From NCBI GenBank assembly GCA_023935145.1, contig CM043700.1:100482400-100546399 (forward strand): DNA of 64,000 nucleotides, written 5' to 3'. Made by a program: the position numbers and the translations under genes. Origin of the DNA: Bretschneidera sinensis. Lineage: Eukaryota > Streptophyta > Magnoliopsida > Brassicales > Akaniaceae. The notes under the pieces were generated by a model that made no database searches, was not told where the DNA came from, and saw nothing but the letters and a program-made list of their open reading frames with translations. Shown piece by piece: positions 10,906 to 22,349 of this stretch (position 1 is the stretch's first letter; every line of letters begins with the position of its first letter).

Positions 10906-11688
10906 TCGGGTGTTTTCGTTCCATTATACATTAGTTTTAATTTTGTTGAGTCTTTATTAATTTTAGAATTTTTGTTTTTAGTTAATTCTATTTTAATTTT
11001 TCTTATTTTGATTTAATTTAATTTATATTTTTAGGTTTGTTTTTATCAATTTTAGATTATATTTTTATGCCATTTATTTGTTACTTTTAAGCACAAACAG
11101 ATTTCAAGGCCTAGTGTGCACGCCGCGATACAAGAATCTCTCATCGCACCCACCCGCAACCACCAGATTTCAAGGCCCATTGTGTGCCCACCCACAACCA
11201 CCAGATTTCAAGGCCCATTGTGTGTGCCACGGCATGGGTCAATGTGCGCTGCGGCACACAATGCATCAAAAATTGGGGGTTAGGTTTTAGCGCTGCGGTG
11301 CAAAGTCGCGATCAGGGTTTTTAAAAAGCCATTTTCCCTCTTTTTTCTTCATTCTTCTTGAAAGAAAATAGAAACTCTTCTACTCTCTTAACTTCTCTCC
11401 AAATCCATCCTTACCCATCTGTTTTTTCTCATTTTTTCTTGATTCTAACATAATTCCTTGAGGAATTTTTCACTTGGATTGAAGATTTTGCTGCAAATTT
11501 GTCCATAAAGCTTTGGTTTCAAGAGGATTTTGGGATTTCAAGAGGATTTCGAGTTTGTGGCTGTTCTCTCCAACTCTAGGCCGATTATTTATCAAGTAAG
11601 GTCGATTTTCTTCTCTTTGTTGTGGATTTGTGATATTTGAGTGGTTGCATTTGAATTAGCTCTCTTGTCTTAGAACAATTTGTTTCAA
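10906..11688 (+). promoter_or_regulatory. Spacer between pol and the extra ORF, with candidate intron
   Basis: Non-coding T-rich sequence with a GC-rich patch at about 11100-11310 that repeats the GCCGCG-like motif of the LTR. Just before the ORF there is a donor-like AAGTAAGG (GT at 11596-11597), and a pyrimidine-rich stretch ends in CTTGTCTTAG (AG at 11672-11673). They would define a 78-base intron that ends 15 bases before the ATG. Extra ORFs after pol are thought to be expressed from spliced RNA in some plant elements; splicing here is inferred from sequence only. Confidence 0.4.
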
Positions 11689-12810
11689 ATGGCCCCTAAA
11701 AGTAAGAGACAAAGGGGGAAACAGCCTCAAGAGTTTGATGATAGTAAATTTGTTAGTTTTAATGCTAATGAGAGGTATGTTAGTTTAATGCATGCTAGGA
11801 GACCCATTCTTGAAAGAGATTTCACTATCACAGAGAGGGGAAACCCAACTTTGTTTAAGATGATTGCTGATAGGAATTGGGGTGCATTTGGAGGACAACC
11901 ACCTAATTCCATTATTAATGTGGTTAGAGAATTTTATGCTAATGCGGAAGAGCATAGGAATGGAAAAGTGATGGTTAGAGGAAAAACAGTTTCCTTTGAT
12001 AGTGCATCTATTAACAGATTTGATGGGCTACTCGACATTGAGAATAGCGAATATATTGCTTATTTGTCTAATGTTGACTATGATGAGGTTTGAAATACAC
12101 TTTGTATTTCGGGCATGACTTGGAAGATGTCGGGTGGTAATTCTAAGACCTTGCCAGGTACTTCTTTGACTATGAATGCTCGGGCTTGGCAATACTTTGT
12201 GTGTCAGAAGATGATGCCCACTACGCATTATAGCGAATTTACTGTTGAGAGGGTTGTTCTTATTTATGCTATTTTGATGGGTATGACTATTGATGCGGGC
12301 CGAATTATGTTTAATTCTATCATCCAAACTGTGAGACAAAAGCTTGGTCTATACTTCCCTTCCTTGATTACCCAGTTATGCATCCGAGCCGGCGTCCAGT
12401 ACAGTAGTGATGAGGAAGCACAGCACCCCAATAAGCCTATTGATGACGAAATGCTCAACGTGATTAAGGCAACGAGATTGTAAGCTCCGAAAGAGGGAGC
12501 AGCAGCTGCTGCCCCACCTCTACCTCCTAGGTCTTTGACTGTTGCAGAGCTACTTGAGCGTTTAGAGATTCGATTTGATGAGCATCAACAATTCTTACAG
12601 GATAGGTTTGATCGTCAGGATCGATTCTTAGCCAGGCAAGCAGACTATCACGCGGTGGTTTACTCTTCTTTTGGTCAGATGCACCAATACCTTGCTTCCG
12701 CCACCGGTTGTGATATGCATCACTTTCCCACCTTGCCACCCTATCCAGGTTCATCCTTTGATCTTGCTCCAGAGGAGGAGGAGGAGGAGGACGATGACAT
12801 GGCTGGTTAA
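11689..12810 (+). pseudogene. Post-pol ORF of the Athila element (envelope-position ORF, plant transposon protein type)
   Basis: A single reading frame of 373 codons from the ATG at 11689 to a TAA at 12808, broken only by TGA at 12091 and TAA at 12481. It starts with a basic stretch (MAPKSKRQRGKQ). The middle has the blocks VVREFYANA, VMVRGKTVSFD, INRFDGLL, LTMNARAWQYFVC and VERVVLIYAILMGM. I associate these with the family annotated as putative plant transposon protein (PF20167-like). The C-terminal part has charged, heptad-like sequence (about 12535-12650) and an acidic tail of Glu and Asp. I see no signal peptide or membrane segment, so the envelope name reflects position only. Function is unknown. 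It is less damaged than gag or pol of the same element. Confidence 0.75.
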
Positions 12811-14555
12811 TTTTTTGGTTGTCTCTTGCTTGTTTTATTTTATTTTCGGATGACTATATTAACTTTTATTCCGTACTCTTTTTTGTTATCTTTATTTCTC
12901 GTACTTCATTTTTCATTTTTAGTTATTTATTTAGTTTTGATGTGCTAACTTAACATTCAGTGGGAATCTTAATGTTACACTGTGGTTTCATTCTTTTTGT
13001 TTGTTTTGTTCTATGTTAGATATTGAAATTTCAAAAATATGAACAGTATGGAGTTCGAATGGTCGCGCACAATTTTCGACTTCCTTGCTCTTTTGGTTAG
13101 TAAGGGAGTTTCCTATACTTTTTCTTTAACATTGAGGACAATGCAAATCTTAAGTTGGGGGTGGAGGAAGCGCATTTCTTATTGCATACCATTTAATTGT
13201 TTGATATCACTTTCCTTTTTTCGTTTTAATTTGTTTGTTAGGATAAATTATTAAAATATAATATATATATATATATATATATATTGTTTGTTCTTAGTAT
13301 GCTTTGTGTTAGCTTTGGAGTTAATTTACATGTCAATGATATGAGTTTAATTGAGATAGCATATAGCGTTTAGAAGAAGTTAAATCTTGCTTTGGTTTGA
13401 GAATAATTTTAAGTGTCGATCTTCATTTGGTTTGAGACTCTGGTTTGCAGTAAGATTGCATGATTAGTCTAAAACATTTAGAGAAGTTTTATGTGCGAAT
13501 GTTTTGTGAATACTTTTGCGGTCTTGACAAGCTCTAGAACTTATTTGATAATCATTTGAGGTAAAATCTTAGAATGCACACTACTTAGGATATGATGTAG
13601 GCTATCTTTGGACTGTTTGAGCCTTTCAACCTTACCCTTGTTATATTTATCGCTAGTTACCTGTTTGAGCCTTTTTCTTGAAAAGAATTGAACCTTGTTT
13701 CTTTCGATAGCCTATTTACTTACCTTTATGAGCCTAAAAATATTTTATCCTTACCTTTCTTTTAAGAGAACTTAGTTTATACACATTTGTTGAGAAGTAT
13801 TTAAGAGGAGTAAGGATGAAAATATGGAAAAAATATTACTACCATAACCTAAGTACATTAAATGAGATAGGTTGGGGGTTGTGGAAAAGAGTAAAAAAAT
13901 AAAAACGGAGGTGAATGGTTATGTATTAGAAAAAAAAAAAGAAGAAAAAAAAGTGGTGAATTATTTAGAGAAATGCTCGAAAAATGGTTGAATGAGTTGG
14001 GTGTTGAAGTAAGGTTATTTAGTGCTTAAAAAGGTTGTGTTTAAAATTAAGAGACTGAGTTCTTTTACTTGTTTAATCCTTCCCGTTCTTTTTTGAACTT
14101 TACCTTAGGCTGACGTTACAAGCCTATTAAAATACCTATTGATCCGATATAGTGTGATTTTTCTACATTAGTGGAGAGTGATTTGAAAAGTGAGCCTATA
14201 GAATTTGATTTATGATTGATGTCACGTAATTTAATACGTCGTTAGAGGCCAAGCTTGTATTCATGAATGTTGTGCATAAAATCATCCAGGTGTTTGGATT
14301 AATGGTTTGTGGTCAGATGGGTGTTAAGAGTCGGTAACGAATTTGAGGATGATGTTTGGATTGTTTTTGTACTTAGGTGGTATTTAATGATTCTATGTGT
14401 TGTGTGTTATGTGAGATTTTTGAGACAAAAAATTGAATTACTCTTGGATTAACGCTAACATTGCTTTATTTTGTTTTGATTTCTAATATAGAATTCATTT
14501 CATATTTTTTTTCACTTGAATTGCTAGGGACTAGCAATAAGCTAGTTGGGGGTTA
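12811..14555 (+). other. Athila 3' untranslated region with several polypurine tracts
   Basis: Non-coding sequence between the extra ORF and the 3' LTR. Three purine tracts of the form GTTGGGGGT occur: 13153-13167, 13870-13880 and 14544-14555. The last touches the 3' LTR and is the expected plus-strand primer. The internal ones may act as extra priming sites, as proposed for long plant elements. An (AT)12 run is at 13261-13284 and A-rich runs are near 13930-13950. No gene is seen. Confidence 0.75.
13261..13284. repeat. (AT)12 microsatellite
   Basis: A perfect dinucleotide run inside the 3' untranslated region of the Athila-type element. It probably arose by slippage after insertion. Confidence 0.9.
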
Positions 14556-15847
14556 TGATGAGAGTCATAAAAGGCATCTTAATAGTATTCATTTGTTAGC
14601 ATTTTAGGGTTGATTTAGGGCTGAATTACACATTTGTGCCTTAATAATTCTAAAGTGTCATTCTTGGTTCATTGATTTATTTTGATGCATTTTCAGGTAT
14701 TTTAGGTTTAAAAGAGATAGAAAAGCTAACGTTGCTTAAAGCACGAAGATTCTATGCATATCAGAGTGAATGAATGGTTTCGGAAGGACAAAAAGAAAAG
14801 AAACCCATATTTAAGGTTCCATGCCGCAGCGAGGCAAGATTTGCGCCGCGGCCACCAGAACCATTAGCTTCTGTGTTAGAAGCTGGGATCAAGTAGTGCG
14901 CCACGACAAGGTAAGGCTTGCACTGTGGCTCAGGATCATTTTTACAGCTGTGCCGCGGCTTCCCTTTTCTGTGCCGCGGCGCGGGTGCGATTGCCCTGTT
15001 TCTGTTTCATGACCTTATTAGGGCTTTAATGACATTTCTTGACCCGAAAATACCCTTGAACCTTCTGGGGTATTAATAGAACACTTAGGATTTGCTCAAA
15101 AGGAGACTGGAATTAGGAGAGCTACCATATTCTTCTTCATCACGGTGATCAAGCATGAGCCTAATGTCCAACTAAACTCCAAGCAAGGCAAAAGGATGAA
15201 TTTCTAGGTGTAGTTGTTCTTGTTTCTATCATTGATTCAGTTGTATGGATTTATTATTAAACATTGTTTATGATTTACTCTTTGATTAAGTAAGGAGAGG
15301 ATTTACTCTTAATCCGGTGATTGCATTTTTCTCCTCCATATAAGTCTAGTAAAGCTCTTCTTATGTCAAGCTGTTAGATGTGATTGATTTCGGTAGATTT
15401 ATCTTATAGGTTTGTCTATTACTACGGTATTGTTATTGAAATATATTGTCGCTTCTTGATAATTTATAAGATAGGTCATGTGTGTTTGAATTGGAATTAA
15501 AGAGTAATTTGTAGCAACTACATTAGAGTGTTTATGTGCTTTGATTGAATATTTACCAATTGCTTGTTTAGGATGTGAAACTAGCAATTGAGATAAAACA
15601 ATTCAGTCAAGATAAGAATAAGGCAATGAACTTAGGAAGGATTCCTGGAACCTTGTTATTTCTTTATTGAATCCTTCGTCATATTTTCACAACTCTCTCA
15701 TATAATTTCATTCATAAAACACAGATTTTCTTCTTTGAATTTTATCGTTTTGTGTTAAGGTTTACACTTTCTCTTGTAGTTCGCTTTCCTCGTGGGATCG
15801 ACACCTTATCTATACATAATAACCGCGTGTTAGTTTGAGCGTAATCA
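14556..15847 (+). repeat. 3' LTR of the Athila-type element
   Basis: 1,292 bases, starts TGATGAGAGTC and ends GCGTAATCA. It is collinear with 4079-5372 throughout. Differences are scattered, with many C/T and G/A changes. Three perfect GCCGCGGC motifs lie at 14845-14852, 14952-14959 and 14973-14980. The TSD GGTTT follows at once. Confidence 0.93.
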
Positions 15848-15852
15848 GGTTT
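15848..15852. repeat. Right target-site duplication GGTTT
   Basis: Exact repeat of 4074-4078 on the other side of the Athila-type element. Confidence 0.9.
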
Positions 15853-16703
15853 CAAATTCCAAACTTTTTAAAAAACCTTGTTACAAAATGCTCACAATTT
15901 ATAAATCCTTTGCCAAAACACTCCTTTAAAATATATGGGTCTTGTGCATTTGTGAAAGTCTTATTACTAGGTTTCATAGGCCTGAAACTAAAAACACCTA
16001 ATTGGCCACTGATGGAATGCAAAACAATATCATGCTCTTAATGCTTTAGGCTTAACCTCGAACCTTCACGAGGAAATTGGAGGATACCTTAATACATTTT
16101 CCATTAAGCATAAGCTTGGGGCTTTGGTGCAAGCATAATAAAATTTGGACAACAAAGTGTATATTTATTATTTTTTTGGAATAGTTTATGAGAAAATTTT
16201 GTAGTGACTTCCGTATTCAAAGCACCCATAAAAACATCACATTTACTAGTAATTTGAATTAAATTTGGTAATAAGTCCTAGTAAACATAATAAAATGTGA
16301 TAATTTACAAATATAACATAAATCATTCACAAATTAATGTAATAATTGTACTAGTGTCTTCAATATAAGTGAAGAACTAGAGTTGCATCCTAATTGAAGA
16401 TATAATTGAGAAAAGACGTTGAAGAAAAATAGGTATATTGAAAAGAAGAAAAAAAAAGGAAAGAATTGAAAAAACTCCTCAAGAAAGTACTTCTTTGGAA
16501 ATTGGTTTTGGTGATCTCATATTTTCATCAACGGTGTATTAGTACAAGTAGAATTTCGCATCAATTTCATCCCCTTTTAAAATTAATGACTTCCTAATAC
16601 AAAAATATAAGAGGATTTCCAAGCAGAACCACCATGATTGATAAAAGAGTCAAAAATCAAAATAATCAAAGAAATAAAAAAAGAATATTTATTGAGTGAA
16701 ACT
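15853..16703. other. Unassigned AT-rich sequence
   Basis: No gene or element recognised on either strand. This is the continuation of 3668-4073 beyond the Athila insertion. The last bases before 16704 (AAACT) are the outer flank of the SIRE-like LTR, so this may be old intergenic DNA or an unrecognised decayed repeat. Confidence 0.4.
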
Positions 16704-17956
16704 TGTTGATTAAGCAACCCGAAAGGGGATGTGAATTGGGTCTAATTTTTTTCGATTAAATGAAAAATTAAAAACCAATCAAGCAAGCTATCAAATTTAA
16801 AGCAAGTAAATTAGAAACAACAAATATAAACTTATTGGAAATTAGATAGAGTAGAAGAGAAAAACTTACAAACGAATTTATAGTGGTTCAGTTACTCCTT
16901 GTGCCTAGTCCACACTTTAAGAGGTCTTCTTAAGAGTTTCCTTCACTAATCCAAGCAAAGAACACTTACAAGAAACTTCAAGATGTTTCTCAAACCCTTA
17001 CAAGAAAAATTTCTCTCACAAAAAATATCTCATCAAGTGTTTAATACCTAAACACTCAAACAAATCTTACCAAGAGTTACATCAACTCTTTTACAACTTA
17101 TAGAATGGAAGATTGTTTTTTGGTACAACAAAAGAGTGGTCACAATAAATTATTACAACTCAGATTTTTCTCTGTCACAAACTCTTGTCAGAAGAATTGT
17201 TCTATTTCAGATTTTGAAAGCTTAAATGAATCAATTAATGAGCTCAATGATATTCAAGATAGTTGTTGAGCCTTATTAAGGTTATTTATAGTTCTAACTC
17301 GTACTAGCGGTTAGATACATTAAATGGATGTTTGGTGCATTAAATGCTCTGATCTATGCCTTTATTTTTTAAAATTAGTCACTGTTTATGATAGTATAGT
17401 TGACTGTGTCTTTTGGAAAGTCGATTGTTACTTTGAATTTTAAAGCAAAGAAGCAAAATTTGAGTATACAGTCAACTGTGAGTTTTTTCAGTCGACTGAG
17501 AAAAGTCTCTGACCTTTTTTACAATTGGCTGTCAAATCTTATAGTAAACTAAACTTTAAAGCACAAAAAGAGTGACCTAATTCTTTGAGCCTAAAGTTGA
17601 TTACCGCACTAAGACATTAACTATGGCTACCTAAATTTATAATTTTACTTAAAAACAATTAGCAAGTTGAAATCTATGAATCCGTTTTAAGTTATTCATT
17701 TTAAAGAAATAAATTTGGAGCCATATTAAATCTAAGATTTTGAAAGGAAAAGTACAATATACTTAACTAAGAATTGATCTTCAATTTCTCTTAACTTCTT
17801 CTTTGAATGAACTTCAAGGCTCCATGGATTTCAATATACATGCTTTGCATTTTGCATGTGTGCCTTGCACCTTGTCACTTAGATACAGCTAAACAAAAGA
17901 GAATTAGCATAATAACATGGTTTGTCATTATCAAAATCAATATAGAGTCAATAATA
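16704..17956 (-). repeat. 3' LTR of the SIRE-like element
   Basis: On the plus strand it starts TGTTGATTAAGCAACCCG; in element sense it ends TTGCTTAATCAACA. The other boundary (about 17956) is set by the polypurine tract and is less sharp because the expected TG appears mutated to TA. Length about 1,250 bases. Several GTCGACTG- or GTCAACTG-like motifs lie at about 17395-17520. Confidence 0.7.
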
Positions 17957-18513
17957 TTCCCTCTTTTGATGATGACAAAACTAGTTTTTAAATTTGATTT
18001 GCAAAAACTAAGTGTTAGCTTCTTAGAAAATTTTTGATAGAGTCTCCTTTTTTGTCAACATCACAAAAAGGAAAAGAAGGAGAAGCCCCCTCAAAGCAAA
18101 ACTATCCATAAGTTAAGAAAATTGAAATGATTTTGCTAAGAACCAAAGAAGAGTTAAATGACGTTAGAACTAAATAACAATAAATACATTAAACATCAAA
18201 AGGCTCTCCCCGAGTCAAAGCATACACTCATGACAAGAAAATCAAAATGAGAGTAATGCATGAGAAAAAAGGTAAATAAAATTTACTTGCAAGAAAGTTA
18301 ATGTTAGAGTTCTAGCCATAAAAGAGAGAGAAAGAGGAGAGATAAAAGATGAAATTTTAATATGCACCAAGGAAGTCAATTTTCCAATCTTATAAACTCA
18401 CGAAAGTCCCCTAACATGCTACCACACTCAGAAAAAATACTCTCCTTATCACCCATCAAATCTCCAATTGATAACTCCACATCATCCCTCAAAGACTCAA
18501 AATAAGTCCTCAA

Positions 18514-19593
18514 TCATTGAACATCAGCATTCATGTCATTTTGAATACCTGCTACAGCTGCCAAAATCTCAGCATTGGAATCAGAATGAGCTTGATCTTC
18601 TTTTTCTTCAACAAGAGGCTCCTCTTCATTGTCATCCATAGCAGTTGGACGTGAAGAGCTAGCTGCCACACTAGCTGCTGTGGTATGGCGATAGGAATTA
18701 GTTTCAGTCACGTACATAGTTTTTTCCACTCTTTCTAAAGACCCATCATCTAACTGAACCAATTTCATCCTAGTGAGGGTGTGGGTGTTGAAAGTATCAG
18801 CATTTGCTAAAGGAACATCCTCAAAGTCATCTAAATGAACATTAAAGTGCTCAAGAATTTTTTTGATAAACATCATGAAAGGTAAACCTCCTTTAATGTT
18901 CTTACCTCATTCAATCATCTTGCTTAAAATAAGATAATAAATATTGTACATATTTCCAAAAATTAGATTCTAGTGCAAGATAATATCAAGCCAAGTCTGA
19001 ATGGCAAGGGCAGAATAACTAGTAAACGTTTTCTTATGGAAAACATAATTAGGGTCTTCTCTTAATAACTTCTGGGCATCTTTTTTTTCAAAATCATTAG
19101 CCCAATTAAAAGTATCAACCCATGCTCTATCTTCCTTAAGGATTTTCAAAATCTTAAAAAGCACATCAAGAGGTACCCGAAACTCCTTACCTATCACAAA
19201 GGTTTGAAAATTAGGGGAGCCAATAGATACCCTTACTAAATTAGCATAAATATGCTAACTTAGTCTAGGATAAACTTTTTCTTGCATAGAGACTAATGGC
19301 ATCCACTCTACATTCTTGAAACACTCCTCAACATCCAAATTATTGATCCTTAGAGTAGTGAAATCAAAAAATGTACCTTTTATAATTTTCTTAGAGCTAA
19401 TAAAATGATCATACCACTTTTTGGCATCCAAATCATGAAAACTTGGAGAGTCAAAGTCCACCTTAGCTTACCTTCTTGATTCTCCAACAACACTCTTTCT
19501 TTTCTTTCCTCTATCTCCACATTCATTTGGTCATTTTCTAGACTCATCACCCTTAGCTTTCGTTCCTTGATACACTGATTTCTTCCCCATTCA
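18514..19593 (-). pseudogene. Post-pol ORF of the SIRE-like element (plant transposon protein type)
   Basis: A broken frame starting with the ATG near 19593 (MGKKSVYQGTKAKG). Later blocks are KKWYDHFISSKK and the string FKNVEWMPL to VYPRL (19461-19255), then HIYANL and GKEFRVPLDVLFKILK (about 19250-19150), SALAIQTWLDIIL (about 18985-19020) and a C-terminal part rich in Glu, Asp and Ser (18876-18514). The layout of a YPRL-x-IYANL block, a GK-x-FxVP block and a later helical block resembles the ORF at 11689-12810, so I infer the same domain family. At least four stops break it. It lies between RNase H and the polypurine tract, the place of the envelope-like ORF in SIRE elements. No clear membrane segment is visible. 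Function unknown. Confidence 0.6.
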
Positions 19594-20059
19594 TGATTAA
19601 TCTTGAGTGGGTAGGTTAAAAAGTGAAAGAGAATAGGATTTTGAGAGTGTGTGTGAGGATTTGAGAGAAATTTTGTGAATTTTGAAGAAATTTAGAAGAG
19701 AGAGTGGGTGTGCTTTTAGGTTTGAAGGTGATAGTTGATTGTCAAAGCCTAAGTTTGTGTATTATGATCAGATAACGAGATGACAGTCGACTGTCATAGG
19801 TGCTAATCGATTATCCAAAGTTTTTGACCAAAATGAATTTTGATAGAGAGTTTGGGTAGCCAACTGTGGCTATATGATAGTCGACTATCAAGGCAAGAAG
19901 AACTTAAATTTGAGTTAATTCTTAGAAGTTAAAATTTGCTATATGCCATTTTCAAGTGAGAGAATATTAAAAAAAAAAATTAACCTTTATTTACTCAATG
20001 CTAATTTATCCAAGTGATCAATGCAAATCATGGAAATAATTAATCCAACAATTTCACAT

Positions 20060-20648
20060 TCCTGATTCCACTCTTATCATACAAAATATATCTTCATTTA
20101 GAGATTTAGTAAAGATATCTACTAATTGCTTATCGGTATTAACAAATTCAAGTTTAATGTCCCTTTTTTAGCATGATCACAAATAAAATGACGTCCAATT
20201 TCAATAATGCTGAATTTTTTTTGTGAGATTAGTTGCACTTGTATTATCATACATAATAGTTATATGATCAAAATGCATGCCAAAGTCTTCAAGTTGTTAT
20301 TAATCCATAAAATTTATGTACAATAATTGCTGACAGCATCATATTCCATTTCAGTCGTTGATAATGCACTTGAATTTTGTTTCTTTAAAAACTATGATGT
20401 TAACATTCAGCCATGAAATTAACAAGTACCACTAGTGTTTTTTCTATCAATTTTACATCCAGAAAAATCTGCATCCAAGTACCTAATTAAATCAAAAGAA
20501 GACTCTTTAGGATACTGTAAGCCTAAATTTTGAGTACCGATCAAATATCTTAGGATTCTTTTAATAGCAATCAATTGATATTCTTTTGGACAAGATTCAA
20601 AATGTGCACAAATGCAAACATTAAACATAATACCCAGTCTACTAGCGG
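20060..20648 (-). pseudogene. Copia RNase H end of pol, SIRE-like
   Basis: C-terminal piece of a Ty1-copia polyprotein. The frame at 20628-20419 reads HFESCPKEYQLIAIKRILRY, LIGTQNLGLQYPKESS, DADFSGCKIDRKNTSGTC, the classic start of copia RNase H. Downstream on the minus strand, KKQNSSALSTTEMEY is readable near 20385-20340. A region matching the usual end with a DIFTK-like motif follows, to about 20090, with frame breaks. The N-terminal side stops at about 20648, at the junction with the LTR that begins near 20653. Non-functional. Confidence 0.82.
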
Positions 20649-20652
20649 TTAG

Positions 20653-22349
20653 ATATAATAATGCCCATATGCCCTACAAGCCAATAACATTTAATGTTAT
20701 GGACACATTACTTATAATTAATCTTATTTATTTATTGACAATAAATAATAATTAATGACATTTATTTTATTTATCATGTTTATTACAAATCATTGCATGT
20801 GCATTACATGATAAAGCCCATAGAATAAGAGCAATAGAAATAAGCACCATGATGAGATCATGTTAGTGAGACATATTTCTTTAAGCTTTATTCTTAAATG
20901 TTCTAATTATAGGATCACTAATAAGGTAATTAGTGAATCCGAATAGATTAGTATATACTGTGTTTCCTTAAAGAGTTTAGGGTGATTGATCTCACGATCA
21001 CTAGTGTACGAGACACTAAAAAACTTATGTATATGCTTGTTAGAGAACAGGTACACCGAACTGACTCGACTAAGAAATTCTTAATTGATATTTTACTGGC
21101 TGTCAATAGGAGTTTCAACATTGCAATTGCATAAGTGAACCTTAGATGTGAGGCCCTATGGATATCTTGTGTCTCATGCTTCAATGCTACTTAAATGTGA
21201 TTCTAATTATGGGTCTCATAAGGGTAGTAATTAGTTATGACTGTTTATGGATAGAGGTATATGAGTATACAATAGAGGATCCATTACTCTTAGTAAAAGA
21301 AAGAGAATGTCGTATGTGATCAGATTAAGTCATAGCTTGGATATTCATTGGCCAATATGGAGTGAAAATTAGAAAAAAGTTTTTACTTTCACCATTTAAC
21401 TTATGGACTTGAGATCGGGAAACATATAATTAGAATAATTAAGGCTTGACAATAAGTCCATGACTTAGGTTTAATCAGGGATATTACATGATGAAAGGAT
21501 TGAATGGTACAATAAAAGTTAATCTATGTCAATGGAAAGGTTCACATTAATTCATATTGTTTGGGTAGTCATGACATATTGCTATATATCAATCTTAACC
21601 TGTAGAAGCCCTTAAGAATTAATTTTAATTAATTCTTTCCTTGATAGTCGACTATCAAGGCAAGAAGAACTGTGGCTATATGATAGTCGACTATCAAGGG
21701 GGAATTAAAAGGAATTTAAATTCAATTAAAAATTAAATTGATTTATAATTAATTGGATAGATCCACTTGTTACGTAAAAGTTACGACCTACTACAAGCGT
21801 GATATTGAACCCAAGGGGTCACACACAATATAACAATTTCAAGAATAAGAAAAACTAATGGGCTAATATATCGAATTATATGAATTAATTAAACCAAGGG
21901 TTTAATTAAAATTCTAGAAATTTTGGATCATTTAGGAGTGAAGGCTCTATATAAAGGTTATATTTTATAGAAACCTTAATATGCAATGTTCATTTTGTGA
22001 GACTAAAATTAGATTTTAGACACACACACACTCTCTCTCTAAAAGTTGGAAAAACCTAGAGCTAAGACTGAATTTTTGGCTAAACCTAGTCCTTTTCCTC
22101 ACGTGGTGTTCGATATCCTAGAGTAGGAGATCTTCATCCTTGGTTGCTCATGTGCATACACTTAAAGCTCAACAGTTGAACAGCTTAGAGACTCTTCTCT
22201 AAAGGATCGACCCGAATCTTCGTTGAGTTATAAACCCTAACCTTGGATGGAGATTCGTTTTTATGATTCTAACGTATTGGTAGAGATTTTTTAAGATAAG
22301 TTTATTGGCATAGTTAAGAAAATTTTACATTTCGCTATGTTATCTATAT
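20653..22349 (+). repeat. Ty1-copia LTR (family A), solo or orphaned
   Basis: This segment matches, over its whole length, the reverse complement of 31092-32708, so both are copies of one LTR family of about 1.6-1.7 kb. It starts near ATATAATAATGCCCATATGC and ends near GTTATCTATA. A CT/CA-rich tract lies at 22020-22040 and a TATA-like TATATAAAGG at about 21949-21958. It carries an extra block of about 60 bases at 21639-21698 that the other copy lacks. Directly after it a copia pol fragment begins in mid-domain, so it is not a normal 5' LTR. Its exact ends and target duplication are unresolved. Confidence 0.65.
21639..21698. repeat. Inserted patch with perfect palindromes, shared with 19864-19904
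   Basis: Holds a 22-base perfect palindrome at 21639-21660 (core GATAGTCGACTATC) and a second copy of the core at 21682-21695. A 41-base stretch at 19864-19904, inside the SIRE-like element, contains the same palindrome flanked by GTGGCTATAT and GGCAAGAAGAAC. In this patch the two flanks occur in the order of a tandem copy (second flank, then first flank). The sister LTR at 31092-32708 has no such block at the matching place. Confidence 0.75.

Larger units (their letters stand above)
4079..15847 (+). mobile_element. Complete Athila-type Ty3/gypsy retrotransposon, 11,769 bases, decayed
   Basis: Full structure in order: 5' LTR (4079-5372), tRNA-Asp primer site (5377-5394), gag, protease, reverse transcriptase, RNase H, integrase, a long spacer, an extra ORF (11689-12810), a 1.7 kb 3' untranslated region with several polypurine tracts, and the 3' LTR (14556-15847). 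GGTTT flanks both sides. The LTRs are clearly homologous. By eye the first 300 bases differ at roughly 20 or more places, mostly transitions, so the insertion is old. Gag and pol carry many stops and frameshifts. The post-pol ORF and the tRNA-Asp primer site place it in the Athila lineage. Confidence 0.93.
16704..20648 (-). mobile_element. 3' part of a SIRE/Maximus-like Ty1-copia element
   Basis: Read on the minus strand the order is: RNase H end of pol (20648 to about 20060), spacer, post-pol ORF (19593-18514), second spacer, polypurine tract TCATCAAAAGAGGGA (about 17957-17972) and a 3' LTR (17956-16704). The TTTGTCATCATCAAAA block before the tract is characteristic of SIRE-type elements. 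The upstream part of pol is missing: at about 20648 the pol frame stops and another copia LTR begins, so the 5' part was lost or displaced. Confidence 0.78.

Noticed and set aside
13261..13284. AT run as a replication origin or matrix attachment site
   Set aside because: Simple dinucleotide slippage within a dead element is enough to explain it; nothing else supports a function.
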